From positions 1 through 63,935 of the forward strand of contig JAHHHJ010000029.1 in NCBI GenBank assembly GCA_019359445.1: a DNA stretch of 63,935 nt, written 5' to 3'. The notes under the pieces were generated by a model that made no database searches, was not told where the DNA came from, and saw only the letters and a list, made by a program, of their open reading frames with translations. Position numbers and translations under genes: made by a program. This DNA comes from Kastovskya adunca ATA6-11-RM4. Lineage in GTDB: Bacteria > Cyanobacteriota > Cyanobacteriia > Cyanobacteriales > Coleofasciculaceae. Shown here piece after piece: positions 1 to 8,879 of this stretch (its first letter is position 1; every line of letters starts with the position of its first letter).

Positions 1-117
1 TGTTTCAGGTATTGGTTTTTCCACATTTTCTGACCTGATTTTTTCGGCGTTACACTAAACCTATTTTCCCTCCTCCACTTTTGCCCTTCTCTCTTTTGTA
101 AAAAACCTACACCTGTG

Positions 118-173
118 AGCGCTCCCCGGCTCCCCTGCTCCCCGGCTCCCCTGCTCCCCGGCTCCCCCGCCGC
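118..173. repeat. GC-rich tandem repeat, 17-bp period
   Basis: The stretch repeats the unit CGGCTCCCCTGCTCCCC about three times just downstream of the ABC ATPase gene. Similar CTCCCCTGCTCCCC-type runs recur near 32330-32370 and, in the other orientation, inside the gene at 33180-33215, so it is a dispersed low-complexity family. Positions 1-117 show no gene. Confidence 0.75.
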
Positions 174-174
174 T

Positions 175-849
175 TCAAACTGCCGACTGGGGTTGCGACT
201 TTTTCGCCGCTAATGTTGCCGGATCGGTTGCTTCAAGTTCTCCGTGGTTCAGCATCCAACAAGAGTCAGCAATTTGCAACAAATCCCCCGCATCGTGAGT
301 AACGATCAACAGCGTCCAATGGGTTTTGAGTTTCGCTAGCAAGTTGACCAACTGCCGACGCATTGACCAGTCTAAACCTGCTGTTGGTTCATCTAGCAGC
401 AGCATGTGGGGTTGGCGAATGAGCTGGACGGCTAGGGCTAGGCGTCGCTGTTGACCTCCACTGAGGGCATTGGGAGAAGTTGCCAGGGGAAGATGATCGA
501 GTCCCACTTCTTGTAATGCTTCGTGTACCCGTTGGGAACCCAACTCTGGATGACCAATCCGCAGTTCTTCAAGGATCGTGTTGCCGCAGAAATGCCGCTC
601 AGGAAACTGAAATACTAATCCTGCTAACTGTTGCAACTCTAGAGATGATAGTTCTTGGGTTTGCCAAAAAACGTCGCCACCTGTTCTCTCTGCTAGTCCC
701 GCTAAAATCTCCAGCAGCGTACTCTTGCCAGAACCACTGGGGCCAATAATTAACCCTAATTGCTGAGGGGCGAGTTCTAAGTTAAGAGATTTTAAAAGCG
801 CAACTGGAGTAGCAGGGGGATGATAGGTCAGATTTTTGAGATACAGCAT
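175..849 (-). CDS. ABC transporter ATP-binding protein, ECF/cobalt-type
   Basis: This is a 224-residue single-domain ABC ATPase that would hydrolyse ATP to drive a membrane transporter from the cytoplasmic face. All core motifs are visible: Walker A GPSGSGKST near residue 37, a Q-loop region VFQFPERHF, the signature LSGGQQRR, Walker B LLLDEPTAGLD and the switch His in VTHD. The QFPE Q-loop resembles EcfA/CbiO ATPases of vitamin and metal uptake systems. No permease gene lies beside it in the window, so the substrate is unknown and the partner is probably encoded elsewhere. The ATG start at 849 is clear. Confidence 0.85.
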   Translation of the reverse strand: MLYLKNLTYHPPATPVALLKSLNLELAPQQLGLIIGPSGSGKSTLLEILAGLAERTGGDVFWQTQELSSLELQQLAGLVFQFPERHFCGNTILEELRIGHPELGSQRVHEALQEVGLDHLPLATSPNALSGGQQRRLALAVQLIRQPHMLLLDEPTAGLDWSMRRQLVNLLAKLKTHWTLLIVTHDAGDLLQIADSCWMLNHGELEATDPATLAAKKSQPQSAV

Positions 850-1110
850 TAATATTCTTACGAAATCAGGGCAAAGTGATGAGCCTACGTTAGCAAAGCC
901 TCGATAAGTGGTTCGCTACAATTTAAGTCGGTCAAGGCTGTTGGATCATGGGGCGCTGTGTAACAAGCCACCTCTTGATTGATGAGAAGGCGATCGCCTC
1001 TCAATCTTGACAAACTTAGCACCGATTGAGAAAGGCTTCCCCACTGGAACCTTGCTTCGTGGCGCTACGTCAGACTTGATTTAAACCTAATCTTTTTCTC
1101 CTTGGCGATC

Positions 1111-2037
1111 ATGACGAATCAGTTTTCTGTAACAAAGCGCCTATCTGCTGCTCTTGCCAGTGCAGCAGCGATCGCACTGTCGTTCTCGGTTAGCCCCGCT
1201 TTTGCTGGCGATCCATTTCGTACTAGTGATGCTCGCGACATTGGAGACAACACGGAAGCAGCTTTTGAAGCCATCTTCAAAGAAGGGAACTATCAAGAAG
1301 CTAAGCGTTACCTCAGTCAAGCAGAAGCGAGTGAACCGAATGAACCTTTAGCCCATGCCATGCGGGCATCTCTCGCTTACACAGAAGAAGATTGGAACGG
1401 GCTAAAAACTTACGCGACAAAGACACTAGAATCCGCAGAAAAATTGCAGCGCACTGACCCGTTGCGGGGCAATCTCTACACTGCTGTGGGGAATTTTTTA
1501 GAAGGAGCTTATAACTTTAAAGAAGAAGGCCCAATTCGTTCTTTGGCGAAGCTCCAGCAAGTTTTTAAATCTCTGGATCAGGCAAAAGCGATCGCCCCCA
1601 ACGATCCTGAGTTAAATTTGTTAACTGGATTCATGGATTTGATGTTGGCGGTGAACCTGCCTTTTTCTGATGCTTCACAAGCAATTGAGCGTCTAGAAAG
1701 CAATGCAGCACCTAATTATGTTTCCTACCGGGGAATTGCTGTGGGCTACCGCGATTTAGATCAGCTTCCAAAAGCACTTGACTATGTAGACCGGGCGATA
1801 GCATCAGCCCCATCAAATCCCGATTTAATGTATCTAAAAGCGCAAATTTTAGCCAAACAAAAGCAGTATTCCGAAAGTCTCAAGTTTTTCGATCGCGCTT
1901 TAGCAAAACGCGATCAACTATTGAGAAATGATGTTGCTCAAATCGTCTTTGAGCAATGCCGCGCTCAAAGCAATATGGATAGCATCAACCGCGATTGCTA
2001 TGCAGAGTTGGTAAAGGTGAAAGAGGGCGGAAACTAG
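1111..2037 (+). CDS. Secreted TPR-repeat protein (Sll0314/Alr1548-like)
   Basis: The protein has an N-terminal signal peptide: basic residues, a hydrophobic stretch rich in Ala and Ser, then a likely cleavage site at PAFA-GD about residue 33. The remainder is helical with tetratricopeptide-like units; the clearest is near the C-terminus (PKALDYVDRAIASAPSNPDLMYLKAQI). TPRs mediate protein-protein contacts and this one would act in the periplasm or lumen. It resembles a conserved cyanobacterial TPR family of unknown role. The longest frame opens with TTG at 1102; the ATG nine bases later is preferred. A strong hairpin follows the stop. Confidence 0.75.
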   Translation: MTNQFSVTKRLSAALASAAAIALSFSVSPAFAGDPFRTSDARDIGDNTEAAFEAIFKEGNYQEAKRYLSQAEASEPNEPLAHAMRASLAYTEEDWNGLKTYATKTLESAEKLQRTDPLRGNLYTAVGNFLEGAYNFKEEGPIRSLAKLQQVFKSLDQAKAIAPNDPELNLLTGFMDLMLAVNLPFSDASQAIERLESNAAPNYVSYRGIAVGYRDLDQLPKALDYVDRAIASAPSNPDLMYLKAQILAKQKQYSESLKFFDRALAKRDQLLRNDVAQIVFEQCRAQSNMDSINRDCYAELVKVKEGGN

Positions 2038-2067
2038 TATCAAATCCGCATAAATATCTAGCAGTTT

Positions 2068-2100
2068 AGATCCCCGACTTTTTAAAGCAGTCGGGGATCT
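2068..2100. terminator. Bidirectional hairpin terminator
   Basis: A perfect 12-bp inverted repeat (AGATCCCCGACT / AGTCGGGGATCT) encloses a 9-nt loop. It lies between the convergent TPR gene and the Crp-type regulator gene, where a shared terminator is expected. There is no long T-run, so efficiency is uncertain. Confidence 0.7.
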
Positions 2101-2143
2101 CGCATTTACGAATTATTTAAAACCCACCCCGACGACTTGCCGA

Positions 2144-2737
2144 TTAATTACGGTAGGGGTAATGAGGGATTTGGCGATCGCATAAAACAATCAAATGCCG
2201 CTGATGGCGGTGAATCATTCCGGCTTGCTCGAACTGACTCAGGAGCTGGGTGACGGTGACTCTGGTGGTACCGATGACTTCAGCGATCGATTGATGGGTT
2301 AGCCGCAAATCAATCAGTTTCCCAGAAGGAACTTGCCGACCAAATTTCTGGGCTAACCAAACTAGGAGTTGCTGCAAGCGCTGATGGATGCGATCGCAAC
2401 GCACAATGCTCAGGAGCGCTTCATTTTGTTGTGCATGTGAAAAAATAGCATTGAGTACATAGCACCACTGATCAGCGGGAATAAAACTTGCTTCTACACT
2501 CGTCAAACATTCAAGGTCATAGGGCTGGATTTGAGACAGGGGTTGACCGACAATATCCCCGGCTCCCCAGTAACCCAACGCCATCGGAGTTCCCTCTTCA
2601 CTCCAACTTAGGCTCCGCACTGCTCCTCGCTCAATACGCCACAAGGCATTTGCTGGTAACGGCAGGAGATTCCCTTTGCTGAAGGTTTGTTGTCTCCAAT
2701 GGGTTGCTGAGGTAGGGGCAAGAGTCAAACTAGTCAT
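2144..2737 (-). CDS. Crp/Fnr-family transcriptional regulator
   Basis: This is a cytoplasmic DNA-binding regulator with an N-terminal cyclic-nucleotide-binding-like beta barrel (approximately residues 15-110) and a C-terminal winged helix-turn-helix. The HTH LTHQSIAEVIGTTRVTVTQLLSQ is the typical Crp recognition helix region. The arginine-rich cAMP-binding cassette of true CRP proteins is not evident, so the ligand is unknown. The longest frame begins with TTG at 2761; the ATG at 2737 giving MTSLTLAP is preferred. A small gene (2788-2940) lies just upstream on the same strand and may be co-transcribed. Confidence 0.85.
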   Translation of the reverse strand: MTSLTLAPTSATHWRQQTFSKGNLLPLPANALWRIERGAVRSLSWSEEGTPMALGYWGAGDIVGQPLSQIQPYDLECLTSVEASFIPADQWCYVLNAIFSHAQQNEALLSIVRCDRIHQRLQQLLVWLAQKFGRQVPSGKLIDLRLTHQSIAEVIGTTRVTVTQLLSQFEQAGMIHRHQRHLIVLCDRQIPHYPYRN

Positions 2738-2787
2738 AGCCGCTAAGTTTATAGACAACAAAAATTAATTGAGCAGTCAAGTGGAGA

Positions 2788-2940
2788 TTACAGCCAAGTT
2801 AAGCTTTGTTGTTGCCGCCTTGCCCACCAGCGCTCAGGAGTCCGTTCGGGATCTTCATCAGGATAACTAGGAATGATAATCGTTCTTTGACCGGAAGGCT
2901 TGGTGGTTTTATCCTGAGAGTTGGCGTGGGTATTATTCAT
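2788..2940 (-). CDS. Small hypothetical protein, 50 aa
   Basis: An intact 50-codon frame starts with ATG at 2940 and ends with TAA at 2788. The product begins MNNTHANSQD, contains TIIIPSYPDEDPERTPERWW and ends QQQSLTWL. The hydrophilic, Pro/Arg/Gln-rich composition with a Trp pair does not match a family I can name. The gene lies 50 bp upstream of the Crp-type regulator on the same strand, which suggests shared transcription. Support comes from coding-like composition and position only; no convincing Shine-Dalgarno sequence is seen. Confidence 0.5.
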   Translation of the reverse strand: MNNTHANSQDKTTKPSGQRTIIIPSYPDEDPERTPERWWARRQQQSLTWL

Positions 2941-3140
2941 TGCCGTTCAGGGCATTCTGCCTGACTACATCTTCTTGAGATGTATCATAGATTAATTGAG
3001 AATAGTTTGCAATAGATATCAAAGAAAAACGGATTTTGAATCTGTTTAACGGGAGATAACCCTTGCAAATACGTCACTTCATCTGCTAAGACAAAGACAG
3101 TAATTCTCAGTTGAGTTAATACGCCTGTAGGGGGATGAAA

Positions 3141-3848
3141 CTACTGGTGGACTCTGCCATCAGGCAAAATCGTGCCTGATAATAGCGCTCCTGTGAGCTT
3201 CACCATGATTTTGTCATCGAAGCCAATCTTAGCTCCTGTTAGATCCGCTCCACTTAAATTAGCGCCACTAAAGTCAGCACCAATCAAATTAGCCTCTCGC
3301 AAGTTGGCGTTGCTTAAGTTAGCTTCTAGGAGATTGGCACGGAAGAGATTTGCTCTTTCTAGAATCGCGCCTTGCAAATTGACTCTGTGTAAAAAGGCAT
3401 CGCTGAGGTTTGCTTGAGTGAAGTTGGCATTGCTCAAATTTCTGCCGGAGAAGTCTTTTTCTTTGAGATCCGCGCCCCGAAAGTCAGATCCACTCATGTC
3501 AGGATAAGGCGATCGCGTTTGGTAATGCGATTGAGATGACGAGGTAGGGCGCGCTGGAGGCGCTGATTGATAGTAAGGACGAGGAGGTCTTTGGTAAGAG
3601 TAAGCGCTGGGAGGCTTGGATTGAGGCGTAGTATTTTGAGGCTTCGATCGTTGCGATCGCAACTCTTCCCGCGCCTGGTTAATTTCCTTGAGCTTGGCTT
3701 CGGCTTTTTGCTGCAAGCGAGGATTATCTTTAGGGATGCGATCGGGGTGCCAAATAAACGCCAAGTCTTTATAAGCCTGGTTCACTTCTTCTAGGGAAGC
3801 TCCAGGTTCTAATCCCAACACTTTGTAATATTCCTCTAGCTTGTTCAT
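3141..3848 (-). CDS. J-domain / pentapeptide-repeat protein
   Basis: Residues 1-65 form a DnaJ J-domain with the invariant HPD tripeptide (FIWHPDRIPKDNPRL), which would stimulate an Hsp70 ATPase. A Pro/Ser/Gln/Tyr-rich linker follows (about 70-115). The C-terminal half is a pentapeptide-repeat right-handed beta helix with many A(N/D)L units such as LSNANLREANLIGADFSGANLSG. J-domain plus pentapeptide fusions are common in cyanobacteria and are thought to place Hsp70 on particular partners, though targets are unknown. The DnaJ zinc-binding and C-terminal domains are absent, so this is a class III J protein. ATG at 3848. Confidence 0.85.
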   Translation of the reverse strand: MNKLEEYYKVLGLEPGASLEEVNQAYKDLAFIWHPDRIPKDNPRLQQKAEAKLKEINQAREELRSQRSKPQNTTPQSKPPSAYSYQRPPRPYYQSAPPARPTSSSQSHYQTRSPYPDMSGSDFRGADLKEKDFSGRNLSNANFTQANLSDAFLHRVNLQGAILERANLFRANLLEANLSNANLREANLIGADFSGANLSGADLTGAKIGFDDKIMVKLTGALLSGTILPDGRVHQ

Positions 3849-3905
3849 CTAAGCTCCCGCCTCCATCCCCTTATGATAGTGTCGTACGGGCTGTAGTTGC
3901 TGGAA

Positions 3906-4694
3906 TCAGGATTTTGCAGTCCGTCGCTGCAGTGCTAATGCGAGTAATAGTAGGGCGAGAATACCTGCCAAACCTCCGGCTGTGGCTGCCAAAAGCGGAT
4001 TGTTGGCTTGACGGACAGCGATCGCAACATACGCCCAGATAAAAACCAAGGGGTAAGCCACATCAGCCCGCCGTAACCGAAGAGTTGTCGCTATGACAGC
4101 ACCAATAATTAGCAGAACCACCGTCCACCCTTGCGGGCTAATACCCCAACCATCCCAGCCTTGGTAATCTAGGGTGCTTGCCACATTCACGATTGTTGCA
4201 ACGCTAATCCAGGCAAGGTAAATACTCAAAGGTCTATCCACCAACCACTTCTCAATTCGAGAAACTCGCTCTTTGACAATTTCTAAGCGCACATACGCCC
4301 CTATCAACGACAGCAAAATTCCCAACATCGCGACGACAGAAAGGACGAACATTTGGTACTGAAAGACAAATACCCAGACAATTTGAAACACACTTGCCAA
4401 CACCAGCAGATAACCCATCCGACGCAAACGGGGATTTTGTCGTTGTGCAGGGAGTACCTGATAAACCCCAAAGCTAATCAAACCGAGGTAAATCAGCCCC
4501 CAAATTGCAAAAGCATAGTCAGCCGGAATAATCGGCACCTCGCCAAAAAAAGTGCTGGAGATCTCCCCAATCGTTAGTCCACTGGGCGGGGCAATATTGG
4601 CATAGACATTGACGCCAAAGGCAGCCAGAATCGCAATCAACGTGGCAACCTGCCGCAACAAATCAGAGTCGAAGCCTGCTCGTGAGGATTTCAT
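3906..4694 (-). CDS. TspO/MBR-like tryptophan-rich membrane protein
   Basis: A 262-residue integral membrane protein with about seven to eight hydrophobic segments. The region YAFAIWGLIYLGLISFGVYQ resembles the conserved W-G-x-x-Y helix of TspO/tryptophan-rich sensory proteins, although the protein is longer than canonical TspO (about 150-160 residues). Family members bind tetrapyrroles or related small molecules in membranes; the ligand here is unknown. Trp residues are concentrated in the second half (WDGWGISPQGW). It is transcribed alone on the minus strand, 58 bp after the J-domain gene start. Tandem CTCCGTGTC units lie upstream near 4800-4830. Confidence 0.65.
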   Translation of the reverse strand: MKSSRAGFDSDLLRQVATLIAILAAFGVNVYANIAPPSGLTIGEISSTFFGEVPIIPADYAFAIWGLIYLGLISFGVYQVLPAQRQNPRLRRMGYLLVLASVFQIVWVFVFQYQMFVLSVVAMLGILLSLIGAYVRLEIVKERVSRIEKWLVDRPLSIYLAWISVATIVNVASTLDYQGWDGWGISPQGWTVVLLIIGAVIATTLRLRRADVAYPLVFIWAYVAIAVRQANNPLLAATAGGLAGILALLLLALALQRRTAKS

Positions 4695-4859
4695 AAGAAA
4701 CGATTAATCAACATTAAAAGCAGAGAATAATAAATCCTGCGGTTAACACCAACTCTATCGAAGTACTCACCTATAAATTCCTCTTTCTTCTCCCTCTTCT
4801 CTCCTCCGTGTCCTCCGTGTCCTCTGTGGTTCGTTTAAAAAATGTATAAACTCTCCCAT

Positions 4860-6512
4860 TTAATTAAGCACATCAGACACAGCTTCCAGATGGGCAACTA
4901 ACTTAACACCATACTCCGCTTCAAAGACATCTTTTTTGTCATCAAGACTCCATATTTCTAGACTGCAATCATCCTGGGGGTGGGAGGGTTGGAGATGCAG
5001 ATGCAGTTCTTTCTGCTCCGGGATATACTCACACTGCACCTGATGAATTGCCCCAATCTGTCGCCTATCTAGGGCAACGGCGAGGCGCAAAATGGCACTA
5101 ACTTGATCGACCAACTGCCGATGTTGCTTGCTAGGCAGGTTATTGTAGTTGTCGTGCTTTTTCTTGGGCTTGTTGCGACGATGATAACGAGCGAGATTGG
5201 CAATAACTTCAATCTCCGCTTCCGTATAGCCCAACAATTCGCCATTGCGAATCAGGTAGTAAGAGTGCTTGTGGTGGGCAGAATGGCTGACGTATAAACC
5301 GCAGTTGTGGAGGATGGCGGCAGCCCAAAGCAGTTCGCGGGCTTCGCCATCCCACTCGTGCAAATGTCCTTGAGTTTGATCAAATAAGCTGAGGGCAAAC
5401 TTGGCAACGCGATCGCTATATTCCCGATTCACCTGATATTTTTGAGCGACTTTCAGGACGCTGCGCTGACGCACCTCACCCTGGTAGCGCAATCGGTCTT
5501 CAATTAAACCGTGAGCCAGCATCCAGTCAACGATGACGCCTTCTCGTAGCGCCCGTTCGCCAATCACTAAAGACTCCACACCCAGCAGCGACATCGCTTC
5601 TAATAAAATCAGTGAGCCTGCTAAGATAATTTCCGATCGCTTATCGGACATACCAGGAACATCAGCGCGTTCGGCGTAATTCATCTTTGCCAAGCGATTA
5701 ACCAGATCCTGAACACTCTGGTAACTGAGTTCATAGCCCCTTAGGGGATTTGGCACCATCCCCAGCTTTTCCTTGGCATGAATTTCTGCCAACGTCTCAA
5801 TTGTGCCGGAGGTGCCCACGAGTTGGGGCTGTTCTCCCGGTTTTAACGTTGCCAGCAACTCCTCAATCGGGCGTTCTAGCCTACCGCGTATGTAAGCTCG
5901 TAAGTAATTAAACTCGCGATCGCTAATCGGATCGCTGGAGACAAACTCAGCCGTCAGGCGCACTGCGCCAACTTTCGTACTGCTAAGGAAGCGGGGTTCG
6001 TGGCGATCGCCTAAAATCAATTCCGTAGAACCGCCACCGATATCAATAATGATGTGGGGCTGGCTACTAAATTCCATCCCCGATAGAACACCCAGATAAA
6101 TGCGTCGTGCTTCTTCTTGACCGGAGATTAAATTAACAAATAAGCCAAGTTCTGAGTCTACGCGTTTTAGAAAGTCCCGTCCGTTGGGGGCTTCGCGCAC
6201 GGCACTGGTAGCAACGGCAACAATTTGTTCGGCATCCAAGCTTTTTGCTAAGTCTTGACAGCGTTGTAACGCCGCCATGGCTCGATTCATTGCTTGGGGC
6301 GTCAACTCTCCGGTTTTTGGATCGCGATCGCCTAAACGTACCGTATCTTTTTCTTTAGCAATAATCGTAAAAGCTGGCAGGGCTGGCTCGATGCATACCA
6401 CCACCATATGAATTGAGTTGGTTCCGATGTCGATAGCAGCAAGAATATGCTCTTTATCCATGCCAGAAACAGCACCATTTAGGGAACTTAATTTTGTGGA
6501 TGTGTTGACCAT
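4860..6512 (-). CDS. ppx: Exopolyphosphatase / Ppx-GppA phosphatase
   Basis: The enzyme removes terminal phosphate from polyphosphate, and possibly from pppGpp, in the cytoplasm. The N-terminal half has the actin-like/ASKHA fold: phosphate-binding AAIDIGTNSIHMVV and IIDIGGGSTELIL. The C-terminal third is an HD-like helical domain (WAAAILHNCGLYVSHSAHHKHSYYLI). Length is about 550 residues, usual for cyanobacterial Ppx. The longest frame starts with TTG at 6533; ATGs at 6518 and 6512 follow and MVNTSTK is taken as the start, with moderate confidence. It is divergent from the prenyltransferase gene with about 120 bp between. Confidence 0.9.
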   Translation of the reverse strand: MVNTSTKLSSLNGAVSGMDKEHILAAIDIGTNSIHMVVVCIEPALPAFTIIAKEKDTVRLGDRDPKTGELTPQAMNRAMAALQRCQDLAKSLDAEQIVAVATSAVREAPNGRDFLKRVDSELGLFVNLISGQEEARRIYLGVLSGMEFSSQPHIIIDIGGGSTELILGDRHEPRFLSSTKVGAVRLTAEFVSSDPISDREFNYLRAYIRGRLERPIEELLATLKPGEQPQLVGTSGTIETLAEIHAKEKLGMVPNPLRGYELSYQSVQDLVNRLAKMNYAERADVPGMSDKRSEIILAGSLILLEAMSLLGVESLVIGERALREGVIVDWMLAHGLIEDRLRYQGEVRQRSVLKVAQKYQVNREYSDRVAKFALSLFDQTQGHLHEWDGEARELLWAAAILHNCGLYVSHSAHHKHSYYLIRNGELLGYTEAEIEVIANLARYHRRNKPKKKHDNYNNLPSKQHRQLVDQVSAILRLAVALDRRQIGAIHQVQCEYIPEQKELHLHLQPSHPQDDCSLEIWSLDDKKDVFEAEYGVKLVAHLEAVSDVLN

Positions 6513-6633
6513 GCCCATGTATCCAGCTAACAATGAATCTCCCAGACTCTACGGATAACGATATCTTGAAAAGGGAACGAGTAACTAGCTACTCTCTCCT
6601 GGAATTCAGTAGTCATCAAACTCTAACAACGCT

Positions 6634-7518
6634 ATGCTGACCCAGCCGCAACCCAACTCTGTACCTACATGGCTTGCCATTGTTCGTCTTTTGCGATGGG
6701 ACAAGCCAGAAGGACGCCTGATTTTAATGATTCCTGCCCTTTGGGCGCTCTTTTTGGCGGCTAAAGGAACACCCCCCCTGGGCTTAGTGGGTGCAGTCGT
6801 TTTAGGAACCTTCGCCACCAGTGCGGCGGGTTGTGCGATCAATGACTTATGGGATCGTGATATCGATCCCCAAGTCGAAAGAACACGCGATCGCCCCCTC
6901 GCCTCTCGCGCCCTCTCTATTCAAGTCGGCGTTGTTGTTGCTTTACTCGCCATGGGCTGTGCGGCAGTCCTCGCCTTCTATCTCAATCCCTTTACCTTCT
7001 GGCTATGCGTCGCCGCCGTCCCCATAATTATTTTCTACCCTGCTGCCAAGCGCGTGTTTCCCGTACCGCAATTAGTCCTTTCCATTGCCTGGGGCTTTGC
7101 CGTCCTGATTAGCTGGAGCGCTGTAACTGAAGGTCTAGAACTGGCAACCTGGCTGCTTTGGGGGGCAACGATCTTCTGGACGCTGGGCTTTGATACGGTT
7201 TATGCCATGTCAGATCGAGAAGATGACCGCAGAATAGGAATAAATTCCAGTGCCTTATTCTTTGGTGATTATGCCGCGTCAGCCGTTGGTGTTTTCTTTG
7301 CGGGGACTGCTGGCTTATTAGCCGCCTTGGGTGTAGTGATGCAGTTGCAATTCAGCTTTTGGCTAGCCCTCGCTGTGGCGACAGTCGTCTGGGCTTGGCA
7401 GTACTCTCGACTCCGCGATAAAGACCTTCCCAATCCTGCCTATGGTGAAATTTTCCGCCAGAATGTTTGGATTGGTTTTGTTGTGTTAGCCGGAATGATT
7501 GCTGGATCGGTTTTTTAG
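6634..7518 (+). CDS. ubiA: 4-hydroxybenzoate polyprenyltransferase (plastoquinone pathway)
   Basis: A membrane prenyltransferase of the UbiA family that attaches a polyprenyl chain, presumably solanesyl, to 4-hydroxybenzoate, an early plastoquinone step in cyanobacteria. Both Asp-rich diphosphate-binding motifs are present: NDLWDRDIDPQVERTRDRPL near residue 70 and DREDDRRIGINSSA near residue 198. About eight hydrophobic helices span the rest. Length is 294 residues, normal for the family. The ATG at 6634 begins MLTQPQPN. It is divergent from ppx. The assignment over chlorophyll synthase or tocopherol-type enzymes rests on the N-terminal motif context. Confidence 0.88.
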   Translation: MLTQPQPNSVPTWLAIVRLLRWDKPEGRLILMIPALWALFLAAKGTPPLGLVGAVVLGTFATSAAGCAINDLWDRDIDPQVERTRDRPLASRALSIQVGVVVALLAMGCAAVLAFYLNPFTFWLCVAAVPIIIFYPAAKRVFPVPQLVLSIAWGFAVLISWSAVTEGLELATWLLWGATIFWTLGFDTVYAMSDREDDRRIGINSSALFFGDYAASAVGVFFAGTAGLLAALGVVMQLQFSFWLALAVATVVWAWQYSRLRDKDLPNPAYGEIFRQNVWIGFVVLAGMIAGSVF

Positions 7519-7541
7519 ATAACTTCAGATCCTACTTGTAG

Positions 7542-7570
7542 GGTGGGTGTTTGTGTAGCCGTGACCCACC
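7542..7570. repeat. Inverted-repeat hairpin after ubiA
   Basis: GGTGGGT (7542-7548) pairs with ACCCACC (7564-7570) across a 15-nt loop. A related hairpin lies at 28923-28948, so this is a dispersed GGTGGG palindrome. It may serve as a terminator for the prenyltransferase gene. Confidence 0.5.
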
Positions 7571-7609
7571 ACTGAAACTAAAACCAATACCCATTACCCA
7601 AGATTAATC

Positions 7610-8107
7610 ATGAGGAAAATTGTAATTGGCGTCATGGGGCCAGGAAGCGGAGCCTCAGACACCGACCTGCACAATGCCCACGAACTAGGCAAACTGATTG
7701 CCACAGAGCAATGGGTACTACTGACAGGGGGAAGAAATATCGGGGTAATGAATGCGGCTAGTTGTGGGGCAAAAGCCTCACAGGGGCTAGTGGTGGGGAT
7801 TTTACCGACAGAAGATGACCGGGGTATTTCTGGAGCTGTAGATATTGCGATTATCACAGGGATGGGGAGTGCGCGGAATAATATCAATGTCCTCTCCAGC
7901 GATGTTGTGATTGCCTGCGGTATAGGGTCAGGTACAGCGTCAGAAATTGCCCTAGCTTTGAATGCGGGGAAAGACGTTATTTTGTTAAGTGAAAATCAGG
8001 AAAGTCAGGTATTTTTTAAAGGCTTATCGGAAAATCATTGCTGGATTGCTAAGACGCCACAAGAAGCGATCGCACTGGTTAAAAAGCTTTTGGCTAAGGG
8101 TTCTTAA
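7610..8107 (+). CDS. TIGR00725/LOG-like (SLOG superfamily) protein
   Basis: A 165-residue Rossmann-like protein of the SLOG/LDcluster group, often annotated as TIGR00725 or putative lysine-decarboxylase-like. The N-terminus IGVMGPGSGASDTD, the segment VLLTGGRNIGVMNAASCGA and the GxGTxSEIALAL motif (CGIGSGTASEIALALNAGKDVILL) form the nucleotide-type binding pocket. Relatives include LOG phosphoribohydrolases, but the PGGxGTxxE motif of LOG is replaced by GIGSGTASE, so the substrate is not known. It may follow ubiA transcription (91 bp gap containing a hairpin) and converges on the TVP38 gene. Confidence 0.75.
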   Translation: MRKIVIGVMGPGSGASDTDLHNAHELGKLIATEQWVLLTGGRNIGVMNAASCGAKASQGLVVGILPTEDDRGISGAVDIAIITGMGSARNNINVLSSDVVIACGIGSGTASEIALALNAGKDVILLSENQESQVFFKGLSENHCWIAKTPQEAIALVKKLLAKGS

Positions 8108-8159
8108 CTTGTCGGTGGGCAGTATCAACTTCAGCCCCAGGCTGATTGTTAAAACTACC

Positions 8160-8867
8160 CTACTTGCTCTTTTTCTTCCGTGAATTCTTATTACCTGAAA
8201 GCGTCTTTTTAGCCAATTTTGTAGTATAAAAAGCAGCGCCTACCGTCGCAAATAAACCACCAACTTGTAAGGTTAATTGACCTTTTCCGCCACCGCCACT
8301 CATCAAATTAGCACCAATTGAACCTAAGTAAACGTACATAAAGATTACGGGTAGCATTCCTAGCCAGGAGAAGAAAAAGTAGTGCCGAAATCTAACTTTA
8401 GTGAGGCTAAAACCGTAGTTCAAAATATTGGAAGGAACGATGGGAGAAAGGCGAGTCAGAAAGATGATTTTCCAGCCTTCTTTGGCAACGGCTTCATCCA
8501 ATAGGGCAAATTGGGGACGTTTGGCAATCCATTTTGTGATTCGTTTGCGTGCAACAGTACGACCTAACAAAAAGCAGGCACTTGCGCCCAAGGTGTCAGC
8601 GATAGAGATGACAATAACGCCTTTGAGAAAACCGAACAAGGTGCCTGCGGCTAAGAAGAGGACGGCGGCGGGTAAGCCAATCAGGGTCGCTAAAATGTAA
8701 ATAACCACAAAAGCTGGCAATGCCCAATGACCAAGGGTTGTTAGCCAGTTCCTAATCATGACAAGCCACTCTTGGACGGGTAAAAGCATTAACGCCGCGA
8801 TCGCTACGGCTACAACCGCAACTAGCAGCAACCATCCTTTATTCTTTGCCAGCCAGTCCTTGTTCAT
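8160..8867 (-). CDS. TVP38/TMEM64 (DedA-like) membrane protein
   Basis: A 235-residue polytopic membrane protein of the VTT/SNARE-associated family. The conserved core is seen in IGLPAAVLFLAAGTLFGFLKGV and in RLSPIVPSNILNYGFSLTKVRFRHYF, with re-entrant helices expected between them. Family members are implicated in lipid scrambling or transport; the cyanobacterial role is not established. The C-terminus is strongly basic (KNSRKKKSK). It starts 12 bp after the purQ stop on the same strand, so it is probably the last gene of a purS-purQ-TVP38 operon. Confidence 0.85.
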   Translation of the reverse strand: MNKDWLAKNKGWLLLVAVVAVAIAALMLLPVQEWLVMIRNWLTTLGHWALPAFVVIYILATLIGLPAAVLFLAAGTLFGFLKGVIVISIADTLGASACFLLGRTVARKRITKWIAKRPQFALLDEAVAKEGWKIIFLTRLSPIVPSNILNYGFSLTKVRFRHYFFFSWLGMLPVIFMYVYLGSIGANLMSGGGGKGQLTLQVGGLFATVGAAFYTTKLAKKTLSGNKNSRKKKSK

Positions 8868-8879
8868 GCTTTCTACTTT

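Noticed and set aside
3172-3417. Plus-strand frame opposite the pentapeptide-repeat gene
   Set aside because: Its Lys/Leu/Ala repeats are the mirror of the A(N/D)L codons on the minus strand; no ribosome site.
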